Part shown: piece by piece, positions 1-11,999 of the stretch | Layout: each line of letters opens with the position of its first letter | How positions within the stretch are numbered: the first letter of the stretch is position 1 | From: Bactrocera neohumeralis | Taxonomy: Eukaryota; Arthropoda; Insecta; Diptera; Tephritidae | Direction: 5' to 3' | Length of the DNA stretch: 64,000 nucleotides | Assembly (NCBI RefSeq): GCF_024586455.1 | Contig: NC_065922.1 | Coordinates: forward strand, 22,626,089 to 22,690,088 | The notes under the pieces: model-generated | Told to the model about the DNA's origin: nothing | Seen by the model: the letters and a program-made list of their open reading frames with translations, nothing else | The model's database searches: none | Made by a program: the position numbers and the translations under genes

Positions 1-320
1 TCTGAAAACTATGATTATGGTATAAAGTACTTTTGTTGCAATCAACGCCATCCCAGCAAAATAAATTTTCAGACAAGGACGTTTACTGGCTAAAAAGAGA
101 TACAAATATATAGAAAAACAAAATAATTAATTTAATGAAAGAAATTTTCGCATCGTGGGTCTGTGGTGTGGCCTCCATAATGTGGCGATTTAAACCAGTT
201 GGACAATTCTTTTAGGGGAGATTGCTAAGTTCGTAAGACTGCCCTTAATGGCTATGCCAAATATGAGGGCTATCTGTCAATCATTTTGTTTACAGCAGCT
301 ACTTAAGTCGGTACACCTCA
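1..320. other. No recognisable feature
   Basis: AT-rich DNA left of the first mariner remnant. I see no coding exon or terminal repeat that I can assign. It may include the lost 5' end of the mariner that follows. Confidence 0.5.
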
Positions 321-329
321 GTAGTGCCT

Positions 330-1320
330 TACGATTTTCACATTGAATTCAAATACCAAACAAAAAATTTTAAAAAATTTTGTATTTCCAACCCAATTTC
401 CTGTACGGAATCTTTGCGAATGTTGGAAAAGGTTCGCGGGTGATATAGTTTTATCAAAAACACAAGCATACGAGTGGTACAAAGTCTTCAAAAAAGGTCG
501 ATAGGTCGTTGAAGACATGCCTCGTTATGATGAATTGATGAAAACATTAAAAATGTCTAGAATATGGTGCTTGAAAATTCTCAGGCGAGTGATAGAGAGA
601 TGGCAACAGAGCTCGACATCTCTCGCGAGTCCCTTCGAATGATTTTGATGGATATTTTGGGTGTGAAACGTGTTCTCGCTCGACTTGTCCCAATAAAACT
701 GAAATTTCTTCAAAAATAGTACCGTAAACAGGTCTCTTTGGACGTACTTGATCGTCCGAATTCCGATCCGACATTGGTGGAGAGAATTATAACTGCAATC
801 AGACATGAAAACCAAAAAAACCACACCAAAGCCGCTCAAAAATCAAGATGATGCTCATTGTTTTTTCCGATACTCGTGGTTTGGTGCATTATGAATTTAT
901 TCCGGAAGGAAAGACGGGCGATAAGGAGATCTATTTGGACTATTAAGGCGTTTGCGAGGGAACATCCGTTGAAAACGGCCGGAATTGTGGAAGAACAATT
1001 CATGGATTTTACACGATGCTAATGCACCATCGCATCAAGCCACGATTGTGACCGAATTTAAAGCCAAAAACGCAATTGATACCATCGATCAACCATTGTA
1101 TTCACCGTTTGATTTTTTCTTGTTCCCCAAACAAAAATTGCCGCTGCGTGAAAACAGTTTTCAGTCGATCGAAGAGATGAAACAAAATTCAATAAAGGAG
1201 CTGAAGGTCATCCCAAAAAGTGATTATGAAAAGTGTTTCGAGGACTGGAAAAATCGTTGGCATAAGTGTATTACTTCTGGTGGGGATTACTTGGAAGGCG
1301 GCAAAATAAATGGTTGGTGA
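330..1320 (+). mobile_element. Decayed mariner transposase (copy 1)
   Basis: Mariner transposases are cut-and-paste DDD enzymes with an N-terminal helix-turn-helix half and a C-terminal catalytic half. Conceptual translation in shifting frames gives the N-terminal signature YEWYKVFKKGR near 470-505, a helix-turn-helix-like stretch near 590-690, and a continuous C-terminal piece at 985-1320 containing HDANAPSH, YSPFDFFLFPK and the terminal W-x8-C-x5-GDY pattern. The copy is dead. There are several frameshifts and stops, and the segment holding the first catalytic Asp (TGDE) is missing near 785-800. The second catalytic Asp aligns with Ala, and about four residues are lost before the third Asp, so the spacing is no longer 34. 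I found no clear terminal repeats. The transposon origin is sure; the subfamily is not. Confidence 0.85.
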
Positions 1321-1374
1321 ATATTTATATATCTCAGATAATTGATATTTCAAAAAATTTTATACAGTCAGATG

Positions 1375-1500
1375 GCCTAAATAAAGTGAGCTCGTTACGC
1401 TGATCGTTAATATATACATATGTTGTTGTATATTTTTCTCCAGCATTTCCTTCTTATTGTTACAAACTTCTTAGCAAACTTGTTTCACCCCATTAAGGGT
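1375..1500 (-). repeat. INE-1/DNAREP1-like repeat fragment
   Basis: This short piece shares the landmarks of the dispersed family seen better at 41540-41975: a CTGATC followed by an AT-rich stretch, then 'tgttacaaacttc' and an 'aagggtat' end. The INE-1-like name is inferred from similar landmarks remembered for the drosophilid element. Confidence 0.4.
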
Positions 1501-3530
1501 ATTAAATTAAGTTTAAACAATTGTTAATTGAACCAATATCCTAGTGGGTCATAGAGTGCTCATACGTACATATGGATGTGCAACTATTCCAATATAAATA
1601 CATATGTATATGTGTTAACACCTAACAAACCACAATCGCACCTCAGCTAAAACAATGGTTGCTGCCACATGAGTTAAATCAAAGCACAAAAGAAGCAGCA
1701 GAAAAGTAGCAAAGCAGGCCAGCAACAACAAATGAAACACATACAATTTTTTTATACTTTCACCAACACCATTGCAGTTGTCTATCGGTTGCATTGGTTA
1801 CACTAGTTTTTGTCAGAAATTTATACAGCCGCAATAAGCTTTCTTATTACCGTTATAGTTACCGTTTCACTTACAAGCTCAAATACAGCGGCAAACGCCC
1901 GTGTAGCTTACGTTGAGGGTCATGGACAACGCCGAGCATGACCGAGTAGTTGCCGCATCCTTGCTGCATTGCATGCACTGTTCACACACATGCACATGCA
2001 CAAACACGTGTCCAAACACGTACATATATGTATGTTAGGATATTTGAATACAGCACGTGGACTGATGCATTGATTTCCCGTTATGCAGCCGGCAAAAATC
2101 GAAGAAATACAATTAGCACAATGACACGTTTCGTATTCCGCTGTCAATTATACAGTTGCTGTTGCATATACACAATCACCCACACACACACACACATGTA
2201 GTTGTGTATATATTTTTGAAGCTTGGCTCTTTAATAATATTTTATGGTTAATGCATGGCGAGTGGTTATGAATTTTATTATGGCTTCTCGTTGGAAATAA
2301 ATGGATACTAATGGCACTGTGGCAAGAATATTTTGCAGCGTTGACTGTTAAACTCTTATTTTATGTGCAGTTATATATGCATGCATACACAATTGCATAT
2401 GAACATTTAAGCTTCAACTGAAATCCATAATTATTTTTCCTTTGATTTCAAAATCAATCAAGCCTTGATTGACATATGAGTGTTGAGGCTGAGCACTGTC
2501 ATCAGAGCTCAAGCACTTACAAATGCACACAAATGTATATTAGTTTTTTTGACGCGTGAACACCTGAGGATTTTGTTTTCATGCCACTCCACTTTCACTT
2601 GTCACATCACTTCACACACACACGTACAAACCGCTTCAAACAACGCTTGCATTTGTCAAAGCTGCCATAGCTTAGCAACTAATCACAGCTATCAAGAGCT
2701 CAATTCACATAGCGTGTCCTGCAGCTAATCAGTTTCAATCCCGGCTTTGTTTGTTTGCTCGTTAACTGTATTATATGTATGTATTTGCCACTTGTGAGTC
2801 TTTGAAAAGTTGTCACTGCGTCCGTGCGCCAACTGCACCGGCAGCCACCAGCAACGCGTGTGAAATGCATCTGATTTCAAAAGTGTAAGTTATTGGCCTT
2901 TGGGATTCAAAACACTCACCTGCACGTGGCAAGTTCTTCATTATTACTAACTTATACGGAAGGTAACAAGGTGAGCTTTTCTGCTGATATATGAAAGCTT
3001 CCCAAAGTTTTTAGTTTGATGCTTTGGTTAATAAATACATTAAGTGACGGAAAAAGCTCGCAAAGCTTAAGGGGTATAAGCATTGTTGAGTACCTGAAGC
3101 TTTTACGAATAAACATTTAAGCTAATTTACAGCGACATCTGGTGTTGATGTTTTTAAGAGTCAGCGATAACTCATAACGTATGGATACTAAATTTTTATG
3201 TCGCAGTACCGAAGTGACTTGGAATACAAGATTGAATATTAACGAACCATCTTTAATTTCATATAGTCCATTTAAATGATCACTATAATCAAGAGGAATA
3301 TAAATAATTTATAGACTAATAAGATGTGCCAAAAACCTGCCGAAAAAATAAATCCAGAGATAAAGTAAGGACAGTAATGTCTGTGAGTCCAGGCTTTCTT
3401 ATGTCTGCTTTTAGTGAATCCGTCAGGTATGGAAAAGTTAGATACAAAGATTACATTTGTGGAAGTGAACGATAGAGGCTGTAGATTTTTGGTAAAGTTG
3501 GATATTTACGGAACCACAATTCTAAAGTAG
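1501..3530. other. Unrecognised CA-rich single-copy-looking DNA
   Basis: About 2 kb without a convincing exon. It holds a short (CA)n run at about 2180-2196 and scattered ACACAC/ATGTATG tracts. The open frames near 1950-2200 and 2480-2730 are rich in His, Thr and Cys as expected from CA-rich DNA, so I do not call them. Near 3070 a 'ttaaggggtataag' resembles the ends of the TTAA-flanked elements further right but has no partner that I can see. Confidence 0.5.
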
Positions 3531-3538
3531 TGATACTA

Positions 3539-4243
3539 CAAGGCGTGTTCCACAGTAAACAGGACTTTAAACAAAAACAGAACAAATGGGTTTTTCTACA
3601 AACTCTAAAATAAGTTGATTCAAAATAATCTCCTTCTGCTTCAACACAGCTTTTTGACGGGCGGATTCTGAGCAATTTTTGGTCGTCAGTCAATGTGTGC
3701 GGAACAAACCGTGCACACACCTTTCGTAAGCACAAATGTTCGGTCAAAGTGGGATAAAACGATGTTTTGGAGATGTTCAATTCCATTTTCATGAATTTCA
3801 ATGATGATTTCGACTGATTTTTGATGAATTCACACACAGTTTCGATGGAATTTCCGGTGATCAAGGATTTTGATTGGCCCACATGTTGATCGAACATTTA
3901 TGTCCTCACGACCACTTTGATAACGTTGAAACTACTCGTGCACTCTGCTACTGGATAGCCAATCATCGCCATAAACTTGTTTCATCAATTGAAACGTTTC
4001 GGTAAAAGTTTTACCAATTTTAAAACAAAATTTAATATTGGCTCTTTGTTCGAAGCTCATTTTCGCACCGATAACACAAACCTACCGACACTTAAAACGC
4101 AATAACTTCACTTCATGGAATGTCATGAAGTTCTCACTGGATAATCGTTAAAGATAGCAGATTCTAACGCACCAGTCGACATATAGAAGGCGTCACCAGT
4201 GGCGCTAGATTCAAAAGTCCTGTCTACTTTGGAAAGCACCTTG
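3539..4243 (-). mobile_element. Mariner family A, internally deleted copy A1 (705 bp)
   Basis: The ends are imperfect inverted repeats of the same ~30-bp type as in copies A2-A4 (left 'caaggcgtgttccacagt', right complement 'caaggtgctttccaaag'), flanked by TA at 3537-3538 and 4244-4245. On the minus strand the transposase N-terminus begins near 4063, and a helix-turn-helix region follows (ITGNSIETVCEFI ... LNISKTSFYPTLTEHL). At about 3650-3670 the frame passes directly from LLRIRPSK into the C-terminal CVEAEGDYFES. The whole catalytic core with all three Asp residues is therefore gone. It cannot encode an active transposase, but a related enzyme could have mobilised it in trans. Confidence 0.93.
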
Positions 4244-4319
4244 TACAAGAGTAATGGTCGTACAGAAAACACCATTAATAACCAGCATTTATTTCATCGG
4301 GAGATTAATTATAGAAGTG

Positions 4320-4500
4320 TCCTTTAGTACCTCGTTTAGTACCTCGGGTTTAGCTGCTTCAAAGGCTGGAATATCATCTTAAATTGCTGCTTTCCTATTG
4401 GTTTTCAGTTTTGGCAATAGCAAATAGTCACTTGGAGCTATTTTAGGTGAATACTAAGAGTGGTTGAAGTCCGTTTTTCCATCAAAATCTCGGACACTTT
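4320..4500 (-). mobile_element. Mariner C-terminal fragment
   Basis: The minus-strand translation contains YSPKIAPSDYLLLPKLKT, the region around the third catalytic Asp of mariner transposases. It then runs into the usual charged stretch (DDIPAFEAAKPEVL). The subfamily differs from the neighbouring copy at 3539-4243. No terminal repeats are seen. Confidence 0.6.
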
Positions 4501-4599
4501 TTTGCATTTAATTCTTCACCATCAATTTTTATCATTAAATCGCATATACAAAACATAAAATTTTTTAAAAGTTTATCTATTTCGAGGTTCCCTAACTTT

Positions 4600-5345
4600 T
4601 TAAAGAAACCACAGAAACTTCAAATTAAATGGGGAATGTTTAATACCATTCGAAAGAACATTCCATGGCATTTGTTTTTTGAATATTATCTCTCTCAAAT
4701 GTTGGTCGCGGGTACGTCTCAGATGGTCCATCCGATGATTTTCAATGACTCGTTCGAGCATTTCAACTGCTAACTGGCGAATGATACGACTGATGTTTTG
4801 CTCCAAGGCATCAACCGAAGCGGGATTGTCCGCATAGCCTTTACATATCCTCCCAGAAAAAAGTCAAACGGTGTGATATCACATAATCTTGGTGGCCAAT
4901 CAAACGGCCCAAAACTTTAAATTACCTGCTCACCGAAAAATTCTCTCAATAACTCAATTGATTGATGCTGGAAGTGGCGCCGTCTTGTTGAAATCAAATG
5001 TCACCAAGATCGCGACCTTCAATTTCAGGCATCAGATTGTCGGTTGTTATATCGCGATAACGTCGGCACCATTTTTGAACCTATGATTCCGCCGGCCCAC
5101 AAACCATATCAAACCGTTGCTGTTTATAGATGGAAATTGCAGCTCTTGAATTTCTTCAGGTTGCTCTTTGTCTCAAATGCAGTAATTTTGCTTGTTTACA
5201 TACCCAATAAGCCTCACTGCTAAACAAAATTTGTCTCGAAAACTTCGGATCTTAAGATCTCGACGTAAAATGTGCCAAGTCGTTCCATACGTCAGCCCGA
5301 GTTGCTGCGAACGAAGCCGAACCGACTGCTGAGTATCTTGTTAAG
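4600..5345 (-). mobile_element. Tc1/mariner-superfamily transposase remnant ('DYFLWGYVK' type)
   Basis: On the minus strand, in shifting frames from about 5340 down to 4670, the motifs appear in family order: SQQLGLTYGTTWHILRRDL (helix-turn-helix end), GYVNKQN, EEQ/EEIQEL, FDWPPRLCDITPFDFFLGGYVK (third acidic residue), then LAVEMLERVIEN and LREIIFK at the C-terminus. This order matches insect transposases with the hallmark WPPRSCDLTP-DYFLWGYVK. The second acidic motif is degraded and several stops interrupt the frame, so the copy is dead. Related remnants lie at 36410-36765, 45690-46390, 52560-52895 and 58370-58560. Confidence 0.82.
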
Positions 5346-6440
5346 GATTAATAAAAATAGTTTTGAAATAATGGAAGAAGAGGCCTAAAGGCGCTTGGTA
5401 GATCCATGATGGGTCAGAGAGTGGAGTCTCTAGTATGCAATCAAACCATTTAGTCACACAGTAGAGACTTCAGAAAGTAAGTACTTTCACAAAGTGCTAT
5501 GGATATACTATATATCCATATAACCTGATGCTTTCGACTTAAATGGCTCTGAAATAAGCCACCAAAAGGGCTGATGTATCCAAGTTAAAAGTTTAAATCA
5601 GAGAAATCTTTTATATATGTTTTGTTATATCAGATGATTTTTTTAATAGCAATGTGGTAATAACTATAACACCAAGAAATCAAAGAAAATAGTTATAATT
5701 TTTCTGAATAATCGTTGACTGAAAATGCCTTTTTTGCACCCACTAAAATGTAAGATATTCAACAGCCAAGCACTTAAAAAATAAGGATCTCCACAAATGG
5801 TACTTCTTCTGAGATATGCTCTCGTATACACACGTATCTATACATACATGCATGTATTCGTGTTCCAATATTTTGAAGTATCCACTCATATAAATGCGAA
5901 ATATATTGAGCTGTCTGCTTTGCCTTTCGCCTTCAGTGGAAATGAACATGTAATCCGTTTAGGCTTGCACACAATGAGCTTTTTGCACAATTCGCAGGTG
6001 AGAGGAAAGCGAGCAGACGTTGAGCTGCAAGCGGCAAGCAGGAAAACCACTTGAAAAGGAGACAACTAAAAAGGCATACCTGCAAGCATCTTAAGTCATT
6101 ATGTGGTGCTTCCATGCCTCTTGACGACGGCTATCTTGTTGGCTGTGATTGTGTTTTTTATGCCACTGGTGAAGAGTGAATTTCCAATGACGTTACATTA
6201 AGGAAATTTGGCAAAATTAATGAAATTCAATAAGGAAATTGATAATAGTCATAAACAAGTGAAAGGTGTCGCATGAGGGCATAAAAATACTACAGTAATT
6301 ACTCATTAGAGGACTGTCGCTTACAGCTTTGTATATACTATACTTAATACTGGGTTTGTAAATATTTGTGTTGTTTCCTTTGATTACTATTCGATTGTTC
6401 CAATATTCGGTAGATACGTTGGAAAGTTACTGTAATGGTA
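5346..6440. other. Unrecognised DNA
   Basis: About 1.1 kb without an assignable gene. Overlapping short frames on both strands at 5740-6115 are mutually antisense and show no family motif. Confidence 0.5.
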
Positions 6441-7130
6441 CTAGGAAAGATCAATAGAGGCACACCGCAAGGAGGAGTTCTATCTGTTTTACTCTGAGCC
6501 TCAATTAAAATGATTAATTGAAAGAATTGGAAGGACGAGACTGTCTAATGATAGCCTTTGCAGATAAATTTTCTCTCGTGGCTAAAGAAAAATTGCTTGA
6601 TACCGTATACGAACTAACACAAGGATACCTCAATGTGCTAGCTAGCTGGACGGAAAGAAGTTACAAAAACCCCGGATATATCCCTTCCCTCATTGGAGGG
6701 TTCTCGGCTTCACTCTGTCGAAAAGGTGAAGTTTTGGTCTTCATTGGTTGTTTGAGTCGCTGGAGAGTCGAAGCTAAAGGGGAAGGTTGAAGTATTGTTT
6801 CAGACGGTCAGACCATTGTAATGTTTTTAAAGCAGAAATGACAGCAATTATGATAACAACAGATGTACTTCAACGAAGTGCGACTTCCGATAGCATTCAC
6901 TAGAGTATCATACTGTCTACAAACCCGGCAAATTGGCTGGAGTAGATATTAGCCCTCTCAGTAAATGAGTGCCTGGCTCAAGGTGCCTTGTACATTTACG
7001 ATGGTCTTTTTGTTCTATACTTAGAAGACCTGGACAGCCATATAGATTGAAGCCAAGAAATGTTGAAAGATGATTTTGAATATCAGAAATGCTACTTAAG
7101 CACTAAAATAGAAGTCGGCTTTGCCTGAGG
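6440..7130 (+). mobile_element. Jockey-type LINE fragment (reverse transcriptase to RNase H)
   Basis: At 6456-6495 the plus strand reads RGTPQGGVLSVLL, the conserved reverse-transcriptase block before the catalytic YADD. In another frame this is followed by LMIAFADKFSLVAKEKLLDT, a decayed YADD box, and then YELTQGYLNVLASWTE. After a break, 6815-6920 gives DHCNVFKAEMTAIMI, a start-of-RNase-H signature, which implies an internal deletion of most of the thumb region. Stops and frameshifts are numerous. It is a 5'-truncated, dead copy on the same strand as the LINE at 34430-36180, which it resembles. Confidence 0.8.
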
Positions 7131-7164
7131 TTGTAACTGATGATAATGGGTAACGCTACCATCC

Positions 7165-7262
7165 AAAACTCATCAAATTGAAGTGAACGAATGCCGAAAA
7201 AAGCTCGAAATTTCGAAGAGAACAATTTTCCATCAAGGCAAGGCTCGGCCTCATGTTACAAA
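7165..7262 (+). mobile_element. Short mariner fragment (second catalytic Asp region)
   Basis: The plus-strand frame reads KRTIFHQGKARPHVT, matching the FHQDNARPH motif of one mariner branch, with the catalytic Asp replaced by Gly. An A-tract follows directly. Only about 100 bp are recognisable. Confidence 0.4.
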
Positions 7263-7384
7263 AAAAAAAAAAATCAACGAAAATCTCTTTAATATTTTTA
7301 AAAATATTTCGATTCGTATACTTTTGCATACGTTTGCACTTTTGTCACTCTGGTTGAGGTATCTTCAAAACATGCATTCTTAAC

Positions 7385-7926
7385 ATCGATCGTACGGAAA
7401 TAAAAAGAAGTCATTCACGTAGGACCACGTCAGAACTATACGGCGGTTGGGTTTCCTGATTTCTTGAAAGACAGCTGGCAAACAAATGATTTTGTATCAC
7501 TCCGAATTTACTGTTCTGCATTGCTCTACTGGCATGGTTGATATATGTTAAGTTGTTCCAAAAAAACAGGCAACCATTTGCACGGAAGTGCTTCGTAAGC
7601 TACTAATTTTTGTTGGATCCAGCTCATCTTGAAACACCTATACAGGTGACCAATCTTATCTTCACGACGCGTCCATGATCGTTTGAAGCACCGCTATCGT
7701 ATTTTTCAATACTTCTTCCACTAATATCTATAGTTGTCCCTATCTCACGACAGATCACTAGAAGATCTGGCGATATTATCTCTATTGAAATCATCATACC
7801 ATCGATAAATATTTGTCCTTGCTGGAATTTCATAGCTGAATTAAGTTCATAAATACACTGATGTGTTAATCCGCGACGAGAGTTGTGAAAAATAAACGCG
7901 CGAAAGTGTTGGCGATTTGATTCCAT
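7385..7926 (-). mobile_element. Decayed mariner (MESNR...HFRA type)
   Basis: A minus-strand frame opens at 7926 with MESNRQHFRAFIFHNSRRGL and continues to CIYELNSA. It then shows the helix-turn-helix end CREIGTTIDISGRSI and EKYDSGASN. Further left, frames carry SEWYTTICLP-like and VFQEIRKPNRRIVL stretches that precede the second catalytic motif. This order matches a common insect mariner branch. Frameshifts separate the pieces, and the third-Asp region is absent. Confidence 0.75.
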
Positions 7927-9437
7927 TTTTTGTTCGAGATGAATATTTCAAGTTACTGTAATCAATACAAATAGCGGCGGTATGTCAAACGTTCTAAGTA
8001 TGTGTAACATCAAACATCATGCTAGATTGCAACACTTTGGTTGCCAAATCCCGAAATATCGAAGCCAACCTACGTATACAGTACGCTCACACTGAAAAAT
8101 TATTCACATCACAACAGAATATCAAAAATTGGCTCGTCGTAGTTCTTTAGGGATGGAATCGACAAATTGTCAGAGAGATTTTAAAATATTATAGCATCAG
8201 ATGGCCAATATTTTGAAAAATGTTAAATTTAGAAAAATTCTCACGAATTCAGAAGCCTTAGTAAATTTCAGTCTAGTTCAAAATTAATCTTGGCAACCGC
8301 GCTATGTTAAGGACTCACAACGACAAACAGAGGACAGAGCCCAGTACTAAATAAGCTGGAATTGTATATTATTTCAACTAACCGTTAATTTCACTGAGAT
8401 CAAACAAAGATAACAAGAGATTCATGCACCAATTTAAAAACAAACAACAAACCTCTGTCATTAACAATAAAAATCAAGGCACATAAAAGACATCTTTAGG
8501 AGATAGCAGAATTGTCCAAAGAGACTACAAGTGCACACAGAAGAAAATCGTATCTATTAAAAACTCGCTTCAATAACGACTACACCCGCCTCCCACAACT
8601 CAACGCTTGAATTCAAGGCGGAGTCATTCATGCCAGCAATATTGCCAACAGTAGCTGACTCTCTTACGCGATTGTCGATAGGCAATTCACGGTAATTTAG
8701 CCGCTTATCTGATTTTAAATATTTTACTTCCGCTTATTATATGTGTGTTCATACAACAGTCATTCTGTTGCGAGTAAGTGAGTAGCAATTGTATGAAACA
8801 TTTACTAAATGTCAACAGCTTTTAAAAGCCTATTTATTCGCCGTCTTTCGCTTTACGTTCTTTTACACTCACCACTTTGTTTGTAGGCGTGTGATTCTTG
8901 GCATGTAATTGTTAGATAAGTGTAGGAGGTTCTTCTTATCAGCAATAGCCCTACAACAACAAACAATAAGAAGTAATCGCAAAACTGCTTTCTAAGGCAA
9001 CGAAATAGGCTTTAGAAATCGTATTTATGTAAGAGTATACAGTTACACCACAAGTTTATGTTTCCTTCAACTATTTAAAAAAGTTTCATTTTGGAAATTT
9101 AAAACTAAATTTCGGATACAATTTTGTGGACATTCTGTTTACTTTACGTTTATTTAGTTTATTTAATATACGCAGATAGACAAGATAGGCACTATATTTT
9201 ACATCCCTTAGTACTTTCCAAAACAATAGAAGAAGGAAATAAATAAGTCTCCTATAAAATTTAGATAAATGGGAGAGCTCCTTTTCCCTAGTGCTGGAAT
9301 GAGCATAACTAAAAACTAGTTGAGCTAAGGTAGTTAAATTGATTAACAGTATGGTGTAAAATTGCTATCGAATCTACTCTTAAGACACATTTACTTAAGA
9401 CACACACGGGGTATTTGCAGTTTCAATTACTTATATA
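7927..9437. other. Unrecognised DNA
   Basis: 1.5 kb of AT-rich sequence with no gene, transposase motif or strong repeat that I can identify. Confidence 0.5.
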
Positions 9438-10211
9438 CAAGGTGCTTTGCAAAGTAAACCGGAACTTTTTGAATCTAGCGCCCTGTGGTGGTGCCATCTA
9501 TACTTGTATGTCGACAGGTGCGTTAGAATCTGCTCTCTTTATCGATTTTCCAGTGAAAATTTCATGACATTTCATGGATTGGAAATGAAATTATTGTGTT
9601 TTAAGTGTCAGTATGTTTGTGTTATCGGTGCGAAAATGAGCTTCGAACAAGGAGTCAACATTAAATTTGGTGTTAAAATTGGTAAAACTTTTACCGAAAC
9701 GTTTCAATTGATGAAACAAGTTTATGGCGATGATTGGCTATCCAGTAGCAGAGTGCAAGAGGGGTTTGAAAGTTTGCAAAGTGGTCGTGAAAACATAAAT
9801 GATGATCAACAAGTGGGCCAATCAAAATCCGTGATCACCGGAAATTCCGTCGAAACTGTGAGTGAATTTATCAAAAATCAGACGAAATCATCATTGAAAT
9901 TCATTGAAATGGAATTGAACATCTCCAAAACATCGATTTATCGCATTTTAACCGAACATTTGGGCTTACGAAAGGTGTGTGCACGGTTTGTTCCGCACAA
10001 ATTGACAGACGACTCAAATTTTCTCAGAGTCCAACATTCCAAGATTCATTATGACCGATTATTTGACAAAAAATCACATTTTAAACATTAACCGGCAAAA
10101 AGCAGGGTTGAAGCAGAAGGAGACTATTTTCAATAAAATAAATTGATTTTGCCAAAAAAACCATTTGTTCTGTTTTTTTTTTAAGTCCAGTTTTCTTTGG
10201 AACGCACCTTG
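9438..10211 (+). mobile_element. Mariner family A, internally deleted copy A2 (774 bp)
   Basis: Family A inverted repeats lie at both ends (left 'caaggtgctttgcaaagt', right complement 'caaggtgcgttccaaag'), with TA at 9436-9437 and 10212-10213. From ATG at 9636 the frame covers the complete N-terminal half (MSFEQGVN, GKTFTETFQLMKQVYGDD, then the helix-turn-helix) up to about 10030. There the sequence jumps to the VTDYLTK region just after the second catalytic motif. A second deletion, near 10095, joins it to the C-terminal KSRVEAEGDYF. All three catalytic Asp residues are missing. The first junction closely resembles that of copy A3. Confidence 0.95.
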
Positions 10212-10213
10212 TA

Positions 10214-11340
10214 TAATTCAATAATATGCATATAGTTTCTGAAAAACAAATTAAATGTTTTTCGAGTTATACGCGATTTCCAACTGCGCTAATAAAAGCT
10301 CCTCCACTGAGCATCTACGGTGATGAAACCATAAAACATATTTTTTAATAGAAAATATTGACAGTACGATGGTCTACAGTAGAAGCTTGTCAAAATGGTG
10401 TCGTTTTTTTTTTTTTTAAATTGTTTTGCACAAAATTTTGCTCGCTTCGATTTGTGATCCGATCAAGAAAGTAGGATATTGTATAGGGAACTATATGGTA
10501 TATAGAAGGCACAGAAATATTTCATGGTGATCGGATCATTTGCCACCCAGCAATCATTCATCCAAACCTAAGAACTGTAGTTTTGATAAACATATAGTAA
10601 TAATAAATTGATAGAGCTGATTAAACTGCATGGTTACATTTTAAAACACTGCAACTCAGAAACTGTGAATGTGAGTATTTTAAGTGTAGTCTAGATGACG
10701 GTGTGAACTGATTGCATAAAATGTTTTACGAAATAAAGTTGTGGTCAATGAAGCCTTAATAATAAAAAAGAGCGTAAAGGATTCAAATTAACATTCGATG
10801 GAATGGATGGCGCTTGTTTTAGCCCATTTTAAAGCTGTACGAATAGGACATAATAAACAAATTATTATACTTCAAACTGACTATTTTCTATTACAGCTCA
10901 TTATGGGGCGAGGTGATGTACACCTTTCAAAAACGGAAGATGAAGCTTACTCGGATGGCGAGTCAGACATCAATAATTTAAAAGCCCATCGTTTGCTTAT
11001 GCTGGCCGTTTTGATAAACACTACCCGATAGCTGTATCATTTAGTTTTGGTTGTCACAAATCGTAACTTAGATGTTGTGAGAGAATAAAAATTCCCTTTA
11101 CACTACTTAACGTATGCCAAATCGAACGAAAACTTATTCTTCTTCCGTCTAACAACTTTTAAAGATAAAGCATTCATTCAAATTTAATTCGTAATCGTTT
11201 TTGTCAGGTACGTAAAATAAGATAAGGTTGGCTGCCATCATGGACTCGTTCCATCGGGTTGAGTTTTATGACTTAATAATTTTGTTATCACGCTTTGCTT
11301 AAAGCAATTGAGACTCTTAATGAAATTATTTTTATTCGTT
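10214..11340. other. Unrecognised DNA with one weak exon-like stretch
   Basis: Mostly unassigned. At 10880-10900 a pyrimidine-rich tract ends in 'ttctattacag', a good splice-acceptor sequence, and the frame that crosses it stays open to 11031 (LSKTEDEAYSDGES...). I recognise no family, and a chance open frame is possible. Confidence 0.35.
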
Positions 11341-11990
11341 ATGGTTTTTGTAGACAGCCTTTCAAGGTTTGGTGCCTGATGAGTTCCACGTATTTTGTGC
11401 CGCGTTTATGATAGAGCTGAACATTTACAGATTAAGTAGAAAACCGTTTCCTTATACGCTTCCTTGCAGCAGCGGGAAATATTGTTATAAAGCAGGCAGA
11501 TTTTTAGCGCATGCTCTCCAAAAGATATAAATGTTTGCATGCTATTTCTGAATCTATTTAATAACTCCTTGGTGCTATTCCTATCATACTAGAGCCATAT
11601 ATATTTTTAGCTTGTAGTTTAATATTCATTTCCATCTGCTCTGGGCTATTTGTTCAAAATGCATATAAAGCTCTCTTTTCATCGTTCTCTGCGGGCATGG
11701 TATTTATTCTACCTTGGATTTGTCTAAAGAAACTGCTAACTTTACCAACATGTCTGTCTTTACGTTGCCGAAAATGTTCTTGTGACCGAGAACCTTAATT
11801 CTTTTCAAGTCTCCTATCAGGGAGCTTAAATCCTTCCTGCTGCTGATCTGGCCTGGTTGCTTTTCGTATCTTCCTGTAGTTATTCAATAGAACTTCTCTA
11901 CAATAAGTAGATCCTCTCGGATGATGTTGATTCATTATGATAGAAGGAGAGATGTTAGGATCATTGGAGGATACTTCGGCCTTACTTTGC
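11340..11990 (-). mobile_element. LINE fragment (RNase H region)
   Basis: The minus-strand translation near 11690-11790 reads VLGHKNIFGNVKTDML, resembling the WVPGH-x4-GN-x-KADELA signature of LINE RNase H domains. Further down comes MKRELYMHFEQIAQSRW, similar to the linker before the C-terminal zinc region. Stops interrupt all frames. The LINE assignment rests on these two stretches only. Confidence 0.5.
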
Positions 11991-11999
11991 ATTCCATTT

